Origin: Tillus elongatus
Taxonomy: Eukaryota; Arthropoda; Insecta; Coleoptera; Cleridae
DNA length: 64,000 nt
Direction of reading: 5' to 3'
Assembly (NCBI GenBank): GCA_964006375.1
Contig: OZ023269.1
Span: 1,302,001 to 1,366,000, forward strand
Under the pieces are notes generated by a model. That model did no database searches. It was not told the DNA's origin and saw only the letters and a list, made by a program, of their open reading frames with translations. Position numbers and translations under genes: made by a program. Numbering within the stretch: position 1 is the first letter of the stretch; the number at the start of each line of letters is the position of its first letter. Positions 15,772 to 27,352 of the stretch are shown one piece after another.

Positions 15772-17360
15772 GTCAACCTCACACCACGAGGGCTTACAGC
15801 CTAAATAATATCGTACCGTGGGTGTTGACAAGGAGGAAAGAGGCAACTTGTTAATTCTGGACTTGAAGGTTTGGAGGCTAGGAGGAGAATGAAAAACATG
15901 TACCGGCAAGGAATTCCACAATTTGCAAGTCATCGGGACAAACGAGCGGGAATAACAAGATGTTCTATGTCTGGTGACCTGGACAGTAAAATGGTGCATT
16001 TGCTCTCTTACCCTGGTAGATCCGTTGGGGGTAGCAGGTGGAGGAACTATGAAATAAAGCTCCTCTGAGCAGTGCGCGTGCAGATATTTATAAAAGAGAG
16101 AAAGGTCACCAACGGCACATCCGTGGGCAAGGGATGGCAGCTTTTGGGTAAGGGTAGGGTCACCGACGAGACGTATAGCTTTCTTCTGAATGGAGTCCAG
16201 GATAGTGAGTGTACAAGCGGCAGCGGCACCCCAGATGTGGGAACAGTATTCGAGGTTTGGCCTTATTTGTAAAGTATATAAAGTAAAATTAGCTGGTGAA
16301 AAGTATTTGCGAGCCCGGGAGAGGAAACCAAATTTCTTAGCAGCTGCTTCTGCAATTGATGTCACCTGTTGGTGCAAATTGAGATTTCGATCCACAGAAA
16401 TGCCAACAAGTGAAAATGACTCATTACTTTGAATAGCTTGGTTATTCATTGTGATAAGTCTAGGGCTGGTGTATCTCTTATGAGATAGAAAGCAAGACTG
16501 AGATTTGTTGTAGTTGAATTGTAAAAGATTTCTACTTTCCCAGTCTAATATTTTTTTGAGATCCACAGAGAAAGAACCCTCCATGAGTCTGCGATCCTCA
16601 CCTAATTGGGCTAAAGAGACATGCTTAGAATATTGTATATTTCAGTGGAGGGTGCTATCGTCCGCGTGACTGTGAACTGGGTTGGATGTGTTAGAGAGGA
16701 GATCATTGGTGTGGAGAGGAAACAAAGTAGGCGCTAAAGCTGAACTTTTAGGGACTCCTGCATTAATTGGATACAGTTTAGAGGAATAGTTATCCACGAC
16801 AACATAAATGCTCCGGTTGTAGAGGAAAGTTGCTGTACAGGTATAGAGTTTTGGTGGTAGACCATAGGCCGGAAGTTTATTAAGCAGCGCTGCGTGCCAG
16901 ACCTGGTCGAATGCTTTGGATATGTCTAGAGCGATAATCTGGGATTCACCGTGTGGTTCCATAGACTTGCTCCAAGAATGGGTGACAAAAGAAGTCAGCG
17001 CAGTTGATCTGCGCTGACGGAATCCATACTGCCTGTCGTGGATTAGACTGTGTCTTTCAAGAAATTTTATTAATTCGGTGTTTATATACTTTTCCGTCAC
17101 TTTAGAGACGACTGAAAGAAGCGAGAAATAGGCCTGTAGTTGCTAGGAAGCGCTTTGGATCCTTTCTTGGGGACGGGTTGTACTCGAGCAGTTTTTCAGT
17201 TACTAGAGAATATGCGTATATTGTAAGATGCCTGAAACAGACAAGTCAGGACAGGAGCAAGTTCTGGTGCGCATTTTTTGAGAACAATTGGTGGGGTCTC
17301 GTCAAGGCCAGAGGCTTTCCGGGTATGGTGGAACCACAGGTCCCTATTTCTTTGAAATAA
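15772..17360 (-). pseudogene. Jockey-like LINE, best-preserved RT region (copy J4)
   Basis: This copy defines the family. On the minus strand: an upstream RT part, broken by stops, with KPLALTRPHQLFSKNAHQN (about 17320); a 152-residue open frame (16642-17100) with HDRQYGFRQRRSTA, IIALDISKAFDQVWHAALLN (catalytic Asp), LPAYGLPPKL, INAGVPKSSALAPTLF and the active-site box decayed to HADDSTLH; and a 272-residue frame (15766-16584) with SFSLVGISVDRNLN, RPNLEYCSHIWG, LPSLAHGCAVGDLSLFYKYL and LWNSLPVH..FKSRINKL. A frameshift separates the two main frames between 16584 and 16642. The order and spacing are those of jockey-clade ORF2 from the RT palm to the C-terminus. The endonuclease domain is absent (5' truncation). 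The 3' end lies near 15772. Not functional, but comparatively young. Confidence 0.88.
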
Positions 17361-18285
17361 CGAGAAACAACCACTACTACCAACGGCGATCGATAATGTG
17401 CAATGTTTGCCAAGTTTTCGTGGTTTACATCATATTGGCGAAAACTGGTTTCAAGCATAGGGCGCAACTGAGCTGTCAATCGATATCAATTTGCTGCTAA
17501 GGAGTTACGTGAAGTCGCGTGCTCACAAGAAGTTTCTCGGATTAAACACTGAGTTTGATAGCAGATTTTAGGCGTTGAGATAGCCCAAAATGAGCATGAT
17601 AGCTGACAAAAATGAACGCGTAATTAAGATGTCAGTTGCTTTATGATATTCGAAAGTGCCGTCATCGGTATTGGTAATTCCGAGGTGTCCTAATTTGCGC
17701 TGACACTGTGCAATTTTTATTTAAATTCGAAAGTCGTGATTTTTCTTATTATAAAATTTTTCTAAAAAAAATATTGAAAATTAAGTATCGATCTCACTGA
17801 ACGCGATTCATTTTACAAGCGTTGTAGATCGATGTTAATGTTCTAATGGTTCAGAGAAGCTGAGGCTAAAGTAAATTCATCAGATAGTTTAAAGTCGCCT
17901 TGTAATAAATGAGTTTGCAAGTTCGCCAAGCAGTAAATGTTTTTCTATGTAGTTTTCTCTCCTTTCTAGACACTCTAGTGAAACACCAGAGGGTTTCTTG
18001 CTATGCAGTTGCACATGCTACTTTTTGCTGGCCTATATCTCATTCTATATAGGAACATAAAACAACGTCGGTGTTATCTTAGAGCAAGAAACTATTTCTT
18101 TTCATTTTTACGGAAATAACAGACGTTTATCCACTTGTAAGAAAACGTAACCTCATAAAAGAGACAATAAATGATTTTTCATGTCACACCAATAATCCCT
18201 TTAGTCTTGATTAACGTCTCGTGGTTATTGTTTTTGCAATTTAATTCCCATGCAAAAAAAAACATAAATCTAATTTACAACTAGG
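17361..18285. other. Unassigned spacer
   Basis: No gene or repeat family recognised. Confidence 0.5.
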
Positions 18286-18403
18286 AACCTCGGTGGTTCA
18301 GGGGTAATAACGTGTGCCACGGAGGGGCGTAAAGTCGTCAGTCCCGTCTCCATGCGATGTTGGGCACATTAAAGATCCCTACCCTCCTTACAGAAAGGTT
18401 GAA
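18286..18403 (+). mobile_element. tRNA-derived SINE, deleted copy (S2)
   Basis: It begins CCTCGGTGGTTCAGGGGTAA, a tRNA-like head with an A-box-like TGGTTCAGGGG, and continues with TTGGGCACATTAAAGATCCC and CCTTACAGAAAGG, the body of the family. The middle of the head and the 3' end are missing. The copy joins module sequence at about 18404. Confidence 0.65.
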
Positions 18404-18910
<507 letters not shown>

Positions 18911-20465
18911 ATAAGAAAAAATATTTAAAAATTGGCGAACCCAATTTTCTAAACCTGTGCAGCCTTGTTATAAAAAGCGGATTAAAGTTTTGATGGTATG
19001 CTATGTAGAATACACCATGCACCTTCATGGACATTAAAACAAATTTAGAATTGCATTGATCTTTTCCAAATTGTTCGCAAACTCTCTTACCTACTTGTAA
19101 AAGAGAAAATATATAGCAAAACGGGAGCTTTCAAAACTTAGTCCAACTGAAAGAGTACGGAGATTCAGTCATAGTTGCGTCGATAAGGACCATCGTCTTT
19201 ATAGTGTGATGGTGATGGTTTTCGAGTAAAAAACAAAATTAATCAACAGTGACTGACATTACTACATTATGTCGTCCATAATGCGAATCTAAAATATTTC
19301 CCAGGATTCTTATATTTTAAATTTTTATAAAAAGAAATGGTCGTGTAGCCATTTTCTCAAATATTACGTTCCCATGAGAAAGCTCATGACAACTAAAATA
19401 ACTTATTGATTCATTCTTTTCGTATAAATAAACCACCATCATCTCTGTTTCTTAATAATTCTGTTACAAGTGAGACCAAGAGTCGACTGTTAAATAGATT
19501 TTTTGCTGGTTTTTTCTAAACAAATGTAACCTCTAGAATACGAGATAAAAATGCTACCAGACATCTTAGTTATTAGAGGTCAGCATTTTTATGTAGGTTC
19601 TAGAGAGAATATTATGTTTTTTTAATAAATTCTCAAGTAAGAGCAAAGGATCCTATAACCACTTCGTGACAATATTTCGTTCTCCTGGGAGACTGGGACT
19701 TATAATAATTGAAAAAAGAAATTTGATAGATTCCCTCTGGTTGAAAGAAATGTGCCACTTTATGCCAACAAAGATTTCTCTTGAAACGATAACATCAAAA
19801 AACATACAGAATTATATTTGTAAGTTTCCAACAAGCGTGGGATCCTCTAATTATGGTTATTAGATGTTTGATTTGATGTTAGTTTATTTTCCGCAGGCAT
19901 TGGAAAATCCCGGCGAATAAAAATAAATGTAAGATGCCTGGCAATAGCACTAATTGCCCTGCTTAAGAGATCTTAGAACACATTTCTCAGACAACAATAT
20001 ATTCTAAGGAGTCATGACATAACACGGCAGGTGTCAAGCATTACAATTAAAAAGTTTTTGTAGTTATATCTGAAAATATTAACGAGCTGCTGGATTATAG
20101 AAAAGTCTGCACGGAGCAACTGCGTTACGGCAGCACATTTTCTTTAAAATTGTATTGTTGTCAAAAAGTCAATTTTTGTGAACTGAAAGATATCAAATTG
20201 GTGAAAACCTTTATGGTAGAAATCATGTACCAACTTTCATTAAAATAACTTCATCATTCGCGTAGATACAAATATGTTTATAAAACAGGGACTGTTACAT
20301 CTTACCGCAAGTCTCGGCAGGACTTTGATATTTTTTCCCTTGGTGCCCGTCCGCGTCTTTGCCGCCCTATTAGCACCGCAGCCTTTGGCTTATTGTGCAT
20401 GCCCTTTGTCTTTTCTACTCCACCCATTCCAAAATCACTGTGTCTTGAACTAGTCTGCACAGCAA
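18911..20465. other. Mostly unassigned; one short palindrome
   Basis: At about 19525-19610 the sequence is an imperfect hairpin: AACCTCTAGAA and ATAAAAATGCT are answered by AGCATTTTTAT and GGTTCTAGAG. It may be a small foldback element. Nothing else was recognised. Confidence 0.45.
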
Positions 20466-20469
20466 TTAG

Positions 20470-22040
20470 TAGGGTGAAGTTTTATATTGCTCTGTCTCCA
20501 GTCTAGGCTGTCCCTAGATCAGTTGTCTTTTGCGGTCCAGAGCTTTACACTCGCACAAGATGTGCTGGGCTGATTCCTCCCCCACGCCGCAGAATCTGCA
20601 TGCCAGGTCCCCTTCGAACCGCCCCATTTTATGCAGGTGTTTTTTGACAGCCATGTGTCCCGTCAAGAGTCCTGTTATATTCCTGAGCTGTATTCTGTTA
20701 AAATTTAGCAGCTCCACAGCTCTCTTTGGACTGGATTGCCCTCCTGTGTTTGATCCCTGGACAATCTGCCCAGTATGCCTTATGCTGTACCCTGACCTAG
20801 GACTTGATGGTTCCCTTGGCCGTGTCTTTCGATACGTCCAAGACCGGAATTGGTTCTGCTGATGCTCTCTTCGCGAGACTGTTAGCTCCTTCATTGCCTT
20901 TGACCCCCTAGTGACCCGGCACCCAGATGAGGGTGACCTCATTCTGCCCAGCCAGGTCGCTCGTTTCGTCTAGGAATTCACTTACCAGCCTGGAATTTAC
21001 CTGTAAGCTGCTTAGGGCCTTAAGGGCTACCTGGCTGTCTGTGGCTATGAGGATTCGCTTGTTGCTGTAGCCCCTGCTCTTGTTCTCTCGCACCTAGTGC
21101 AAGAGATGGCGTACATTTCGTCCTGAAGGACTGTTGCATGAGCTCCGAGAGAAATACTGTGACTTACCCTCCCAAGCCCCCGCCGGATCCAGCCGTAAAC
21201 AACTAGACGAGCGCGTCCCGTGGTAGACCACTGTAAACTTGTTATTCCTGCAGATATGCGGGCTCGCAAAGTCTGGCCTCATTTCAAGCATGGGCTCCTC
21301 CACGGTCTCCTGAATTTTACCCCTGCAGCCTGGGTTGTTCTTCAGTCTATCATTACAGGTTAGTCTATATAGTCCTAGCCTGGCCTCCCACATAATAACT
21401 AAGTGTAGAAGGGGCAGATTCAGCAACACCTCCATGGCGGCTGTTGTGGTTAAAGTCATGGCCCCTTTAATACCGAGGCAAGCCATCCTTTGGTTCTTGG
21501 CTAGTTTTTGTTTGGCACTGGATTGTGTCACCTTAGGCCACCAGACCAGTGCCGCGTATGTTCACGATAGTCTGACCACCGTTGTGTACAGCCAATGGGC
21601 CATACTAGGTCTTAGTCCCCACGTTTTTTTCATATAGCCGCCGGTGACGGCTAGGGTCATAACTGCCTTGCGCAGTATTTTTTCAACGTGACCGTTCCAG
21701 GTTAGCTTAGAGTCCAGTACGACCCCAAGATATTCTACGTCCCTGGCCATTGGGATGTTTTTACCGTATAGAGTGAGAGTTATGTGCCCCTTCCACTTCC
21801 TCCACCTCGTAAACGGTATGACTGTTGCTTTCTCGAGGCTCACCCCGAGCCCTTGGCCAACCGTCCACCTTTCCACCACTTTCAGGGGTGTCTGCATGTA
21901 CTCCCACACTGATTGTGTAACCTTTTCTCGGACTATGATGACAATGTCGTACGCATAGCCCTGTACCCCGTACCACCCTCAGGATAGACTCCCTAGCAGG
22001 CCGTTGGCGGTGATATTATCCAGGGTAGTAGTTGTTTTCG
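20470..22040 (-). pseudogene. I/R1-like LINE: RT end, RNase H and zinc-knuckle tail
   Basis: On the minus strand, in order: AYDIVIIVREKV, a decayed YADD box with YAYD (about 21955), then GLGVSLEKATVIPFTR and VEYLGVVLDSKLTWNGHV (21562-21909); an RNase H-like region with ILIATDSQVALKAL and VTLIWVPGH (20908-21093); and a C-terminal frame (20514-20942) with NRIQLRNITGLLTGH followed by a Cys/His knuckle CRFCGVGEESAQHILCEC. This layout (RT, RNase H, terminal C2HC knuckle) belongs to the I/R1/LOA group of non-LTR retrotransposons. Frameshifts split it into at least four frames. GC content is clearly above the surroundings, as expected for a more recent arrival. Confidence 0.83.
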
Positions 22041-22059
22041 CTCGCTAGTTTGGAGATGG

Positions 22060-22281
22060 AAACACCCCTGTAACTTTTGTATTTATAATTCGATTTTGAT
22101 AAGCCAAATATCAAAAGATATAAGATAAATAACTCTATAAATGCTGTGAAAATTGTTGTTTATGTCACCTGACCAAGGCCTAATAATGCAGTTTTTCTGT
22201 GTCAAAAAATGGGGAAAAGCGTTAGGACCGTTTTAAGGGAAAAAATAAATACGCCACTGCCTTCGGCATCGCTCAATATAG

Positions 22282-22364
<83 letters not shown>

Positions 22365-22655
22365 AAATTTCATAAAAAAATAAGAATTATTAACCATTTC
22401 AGAGAAGTTTATTTGTGAGACCCTTCTAATATAGAAACAACCCTGTAACTTTTGTACTTATAACGCGATTTTTTTAGCCAGATCTCAAAGGATATAAAAT
22501 GAAGAAGTCTATAGATCCTGTGAAAATTGTGTCCTATGCCATTCGATCACAGCCTGAAACTATTTTCATATGTCAAAAATTATAAGGAAGGTTTAGGGTT
22601 GGTTTTGGAAAAAAAATAGATATGTCACCATCCAACCTCAAACAAAATAATTGAG
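22060..22655. repeat. Diverged direct duplication (about 378 bp apart) around (TA)n
   Basis: 22065-22270 and 22440-22650 share CCCTGTAACTTTTGTA, TATAA..CGATTTT, GATATAA.AT, TGTGAAAATTGT and a GTCAAAAA-type stretch. A (TA)n tract of 78 bp (22285-22362) lies between them. The unit may be the non-coding part of the transposon whose transposase fragment follows at 22635. Confidence 0.65.
22285..22362. repeat. (TA)n microsatellite
   Basis: A TA tract of 78 bp between the two copies of the duplication. Confidence 0.95.
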
Positions 22656-22784
22656 TGGGCTTAGGTCTGGAGAGCTTGCTGGCCAATTTATTGGACCCGC
22701 TTTACAAAACTAGTGTCCATAAAAATGATGTTTGTTTAAAAAATTTCGTACCCGCGGAGTAAAGTGGGGAGTAGCCCCATCATG
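22635..22784 (-). pseudogene. Mariner-type transposase C-terminal catalytic fragment
   Basis: One minus-strand frame reads HDGATPHFTPRVRNFLNKHH, then a stop, then AGPINWPASSPDLSPLNYFV. It parallels QKDGAPPHYQINVRQYLNQI and IEWPARSPDLSLLDYFLWG of the intact element at 33259-34347. The third catalytic Asp is replaced by Asn (PLNYF instead of LLDYF) and there are two stops. It is clearly a dead fragment, of a different lineage from the intact copy. Confidence 0.75.
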
Positions 22785-22854
22785 TTAGCAGTATAACCGA
22801 TGTCTAAGTTTTAGAGGAACACCCTCATATATAAATAAATATATAAACATAAAA

Positions 22855-22975
22855 AAATGAAATTGACCCTGGATATAGGTTCTAGGGGGCCTAGTTCGCG
22901 CTCATTTGAAGAATTTTTTTCAAAAGTCGGGACCTCCTCATGAGTGAATTTTTTTTTAAAGAAAATGCATTAAAA
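22855..22975 (+). repeat. Module A copy
   Basis: TGAAATTGACCCTGGATATA, GGTTCTAGGGGGCCTAGTTC and GCGCTCATTTGAAGAATTTT followed by AAAAGTCGGGACCTCCTCAT and the GTGAATTTT hairpin start. Confidence 0.75.
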
Positions 22976-23196
22976 GTGTACAAGGCCGTCAAAAATAAGA
23001 CACCTTGTACTTAATTTTTTTAGAAACAGTGAAATTGTGAAATACCCAAAGGAAAGTACTTGTGTCAAAATGTAAATCAAAAGGCTGAGCCAAAATGGAG
23101 TTAATAAAAACAAATCTAGTTTTAAAGACCTCCTTTAACTGAGTCAGATAGATTTTTCGTATGCAAGGAATAAGTGGTAATTGTACATGCATTTTC

Positions 23197-23199
<3 letters not shown>

Positions 23200-23257
<58 letters not shown>
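23200..23257. repeat. (TA)n microsatellite
   Basis: A TA tract of 58 bp, the shortest of the 17. Confidence 0.95.
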
Positions 23258-23261
<4 letters not shown>

Positions 23262-24474
23262 TTTTTCTGAACAATAAAATTTGCGTTATCCTTTAGGGCC
23301 AATTAGGCATTAGGTTTTGATAAAACTTTAAGAAAACCTGAGCAGTTTGTTGCAAATTGGAAAACTCTTGATTCTTAAGATATTTCTATATATTCGTTTA
23401 ATTTTTGAGCCGAGAATTATTAACAGATTGTAAAGAGGTGGGGTGGGATTGTGAGTGAGGCTGACAATATGCCTCCTTGCAAACGCGAATGACATAAGCA
23501 AAATGGGAAAAGTTCTAAAAGTGGAATATAACGGTAGAGAAAGTGTGGATTAGATCTAAAGCTGTGTAAGCTAAAATTCAGTGATATGAACTTATATAGA
23601 CGCTGTCTTCCAACGATAAGTCGCTGTAATAAACTGAAGATGCCGCAGTATTTTCGAACAGCCACTTGCAACAACGAATAGAAAGTTTCGGAACGATTAC
23701 TGATTTATGAAGTTCCCAAAACAGAGAAAGGTCCCCGCAGAAACAGCACGAAATATAGCCTAACTCTAAACGAAACATACTGTTCTTGAACATATATCAT
23801 TTTAAAGTTTGTGAAATAGCATGTTTACGAGAATATGAAACATGGAATTTTGACATGATATCCGAATAATATCCTATTTTTCATATTTCCCGATATACAA
23901 ATTGTTTGCGGGAGAGAAAGTATCGCACATAATGTTCAGTTTTGTCTCGTGGTTTTGGTACCTAGCGTTCAGATTCATACCAAATATATTAATAATACTA
24001 CATTTGCGATACTCCATATTCCACATTCGATATTCCCTCGTCTCGCATATTCCACGATACTTTGAAAGACTTGCCTATGACTCGGAGGACACAAAGCAAG
24101 AACAATATAAAGACAACAAGCCTGTAGGCCATACGAATAGGTATTTTGTTATCAGTTATTGTTGAACATAATTCTCCCCGGCAGCTATTCATTTCCTACC
24201 AATATGTATTCCAAATAAATCTCTTTGGAAACAAGTATGTCTTCTTATTGTTCCAGCCATGTAAAACCTGGTTTGTACGTAACTAAATATTCAGTTTAAG
24301 ACACTTAATTACAGCAGCAAATGCACCTTTCGGAGCATAATAGGTAGTGATTATTCAGAAAACACAGGAGAATCAATTTGAAAAACTAAAAAATCCAAAT
24401 TAAAGCCAATGCACTAGGTCTAAGAACAAGTATTTGTGCAATATAGACTTTTAGTTCGAAATATTTAGTTATTT
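23258..24474. other. Unassigned spacer
   Basis: Nothing recognised. Confidence 0.5.
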
Positions 24475-24604
24475 TAGTGACTTTTCTTAAAAAAAATTCA
24501 CTAATGAGGAGATCCCGGTTTTTGAATTTTGAAAAAATGTCTTCAAATGAGCGCTAATTCGGCACCCCAGAACACATATCCGGGGTCAGTTTCAATTTTT
24601 AAAT

Positions 24605-24703
<99 letters not shown>

Positions 24704-25740
24704 ACCGATAACTCAAAAAATAATGGGCCGATTTTGATTAAATTTGGTGAATACCTTCCTTCTGCAAATGGCTTGGACAAGTTCGTTAGTCAGGAAAATC
24801 GGCCCAGGTTTTCCCGGAACATTTTGTGTTTTCTTTCAAAAAAAAAAATTATATCTCCGGAATTGACAAAGTGAGGGCAACCACATTTGGTACGCTGCTT
24901 TATGTCGTTATAGGTGAGCTATCTACCAAAATTTAGCTCTGTAGATCAAAAGACAAAGAAGTTATGGGCATTTAAAGAAAAGCAAATTGGGGTTTTCCTC
25001 AAAACGTCAAAGTGACAATTTAAAACGTCAAAATTCGCGACATTTAAGCAAAGAACTTGAATCTAATACGGGCTATGAAAAGAAAATGTCTCAAGAAGAA
25101 TGTTTTACAAACCCTGAGGTCTTAGTTTCAACGGTCATTGTCCTTCATTTTACTAAAATATTTCTAGAAAATTCATTTCAAATAGAGCCTTCTCTGATGC
25201 TTGGCAGTAGCCTTAGCTATAGAGTTTATCGTTTAATGGTATATAATTTTTGTCGAATTTCCGTAAAAAATCAATAAAGCTCAATATACCCGTTATTATA
25301 CAAGATATGACAAAATATTTTATACATTAATTATACGGTGTCTTGAGCTACACCTTAAAAAATATTGCTACAATCACAGGATGGCCCATAAGTCGTTGGT
25401 GATACTAATAATATTTTTTTTATCGAAAACGCCTTATGTTTTTGCATTTTCCATCGAAATATAATGCATGTTTGTGAGTTAAGAAATTATGGACGCAGCA
25501 AGTGCGTTAAGGTAGCGAATTTTGATTAAATGCTTCATATTTGAAAAGCTCAATTTGCTATTAACCTATAAGGTACACCAAGAAATTGATTTTTTCGGTT
25601 ACACTTTAAGTTTACTTTCGGAAATTTTTGTACGTTTTCAAACAATAAAGCTATTTTGATGAAACATAGCACATTGTTTTTATTTATCCATAAAATTGAA
25701 AATTACCAGCAACATAGTCCTAAATAAGCTTCACTTTATA
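24475..25740 (-). mobile_element. Near-complete composite repeat A-(TA)n-arms-C-B
   Basis: Read left to right this is the mirror image of 57357-58650. Module A with its terminal hairpin AGTGACTTTTCTT/AATTCACTAATGAGG (24475-24600); (TA)n (24608-24700); CACACCGATAACTCAAAAAA and a long arm with AATCGGCCCAGGTTTTCCCG (about 24800), GGTTTTCCTCAAAACGTCAA (about 24992), and CTTAGTTTCAACGGTCATTG (about 25122); module C with AAGCTCAATATACCCGTTAT (about 25276) and GGCCCATAAGTCGTTGGTGA (about 25384); then module B starting GGACGCAGCAAGTGCGTTAA (25491). No coding capacity is visible. The plan of a microsatellite core plus a terminal hairpin recalls non-autonomous Helentron-type elements, but this assignment is inference. 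Confidence 0.75.
24608..24700. repeat. (TA)n core of composite repeat
   Basis: A TA tract of 93 bp at the same internal site as in the copies at 18637 and 58458. Confidence 0.95.
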
Positions 25741-25774
25741 AATAATTAGGTGTTTGAAGTTAAATTTATACAAT

Positions 25775-26000
25775 TATTAGCTGACCCGACAGATGTTTAT
25801 CTTTCATTTTCAATAAGAAGTCGCTGAAAAATATTGGAATTACACAATCTGATCAGATAACGTTAAAATTGAATCAAAGACTACCAAAAGTAAAAAGAGT
25901 AGAAACAGAAATTTAGTCAACGTGAGATTTGAACCCGCGTCCGTTCGCTCAACAACCATGCATTTAATGATTGCGTCACCGTGAGCCGTTTATCACACTA
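25775..26000 (-). mobile_element. tRNA-derived SINE of a second family
   Basis: On the minus strand the head reads CTCACGGTGACGCAATCATT and later ACGCGGGTTCAAATCTCACG, giving A-box-like and good B-box-like (GGTTCAAATC) promoter elements of RNA polymerase III at tRNA spacing. The other end (near 25780) reads CATCTGTCGGGTCAGCTAAT, a stretch I recognise as a common terminal motif of short animal SINEs. It is not a functional tRNA: the acceptor stem does not close. Confidence 0.6.
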
Positions 26001-26344
26001 TGCAATGAAAGGTAGATAAGCAGTAATGGTCTAAAGTTATTTATTTGTAATATATAACGTCTTTAGAGGCAGATTTTGCAACTTTTTTAACAAATGAGAA
26101 GTGTAGCATAAATCTAAAACATTCTAATATACATTTTATGCAATATTACGTAGAATGTTGTGGAATTGCGTCTTTTTTACTTTTAGTGTCACTAAAATGT
26201 TGCTTTATTAAGTGGCTATAACTTTTTTTCTTTAAACTTAGAGTGCAGAGTTTGGTTTTTACAATATAAACCTGCTTCCCAAATTTGGCTGCCATAGCTT
26301 TGTTATTTTCGGAGATATTTATAATTTTCTCGGAAAAACTGGTC

Positions 26345-26601
26345 AGATTTTCCTAGTTCGCGCTCATTTGAAGAATTTTTTTCCAAATTCAAAAGTCGAG
26401 ATCTCATCATTAGTGAGTTTTTTAAAGAAAATTCACTAAAATAAAAATATCCAAATCGGTCTAGCCGTTCTCAAATGATGCGCTTACCAACGAAGAGAGA
26501 TCGAGATTGTTCAAATGATACGAAAAAAAAATATATACGTTAATTATGGGTGTCTTGACGTTTCACAGGGTAGCCCATCAGTCGTGGCTGATACAAACTT
26601 T
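26345..26601 (+). repeat. Module A and module C fragments
   Basis: Module A at 26355-26450 (AGTTCGCGCTCATTTGAAGA, AAAAGTCGAGATCTCATCAT, hairpin). Module C at 26540-26601 (ATTATGGGTGTCTTGACG, GTAGCCCATCAGTCGTGGCT), interrupted at 26601 by the retroelement insertion and continued from 27425. Confidence 0.7.
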
Positions 26602-26698
26602 GTAATTTCTGAACGTCACAACGTCTGGGTTAGACATATTTCCAAGGTAAAAAAGAACAGAACAAGGCTATGCTCCAGACTGAATTTTTATTAGGTAA

Positions 26699-26745
26699 AA
26701 GCCCTACGCGTTTCGGCCCATAAATCTGGCCATCATCAGGGGCTT
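26699..26745 (-). ncRNA. Hammerhead ribozyme, left arm
   Basis: On the minus strand: stem I AAGCCC (26745-26740), core CTGATGA (26739-26733), stem II GGCC/GGCC, GAAA (26714-26711), a minimal stem III in ACGCGT, cleavage triplet GTA, and the other stem I strand GGGCTT (26704-26699). All invariant core positions of the hammerhead are present. Very short stem III is characteristic of Penelope-associated hammerheads, which are thought to work best as dimers. Confidence 0.82.
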
Positions 26746-27305
26746 CCTGAAACATTACAAAAGGTGGTTGTGTCAGAAAGAAAGTCTCTGGTAGGTCGGC
26801 AAGTATCACACGATACCCGCTGTTACAGAATTCTAAACAGTCTTACAAGCAAAGTCTAAAAACACAAACTATAGTCAAAACTAACATTCTCTATAACAAA
26901 TTACACTAATAAAATCAAAGCTAAAAGCTAAAAGTTAAGAAGTTAAAAACATCAAATGTCCAAAGCTCAGTCGAGGCACCTCTAAGCAGCAAAAATGCAA
27001 AAGCAGTGAACGTTACCAAAACAGGCAGAAACCCGTGTAAATTAAGATTTAGAATTGCAATGACACACTACAATGTAAGAATAGTTATTAGTGTAATGAT
27101 GTTTTTAACTTCTTAACTTTTAGCTTTTAGCTTTGATTTTATTAGTGTAATTTGTTATAGAGAATGTTAGCTTTGACTATAGTTTGTGCTTTTAGACTTT
27201 GCTTGTAAGACTGTTTAGAATTCTGTAACAGCGGGTATCGTGTGATACTTGCCGACCTACCAAAGACTTTGTTTCTGACACAACCACCTTTTGGAATGTT
27301 TCAGG

Positions 27306-27352
27306 AAGCCCCTGATGATGGCCAGATTTATAGGCCGAAACGCGTAGGGCTT
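27306..27352 (+). ncRNA. Hammerhead ribozyme, right arm
   Basis: Stem I AAGCCC (27306-27311), core CTGATGA (27312-27318), stem II GGCC (27320-27323) with GGCC (27333-27336), GAAA (27337-27340), minimal stem III ACGCGT, predicted cleavage after A27346 in GTA, and stem I return GGGCTT (27347-27352). The loop of stem II differs slightly from the left arm (AGATTTATA here, AGATTTATG there). Confidence 0.82.

Noticed and set aside
25918..26000. A tRNA gene on the minus strand
   Set aside because: Promoter boxes fit, but the acceptor arm does not pair and the sequence continues into a SINE-like body.
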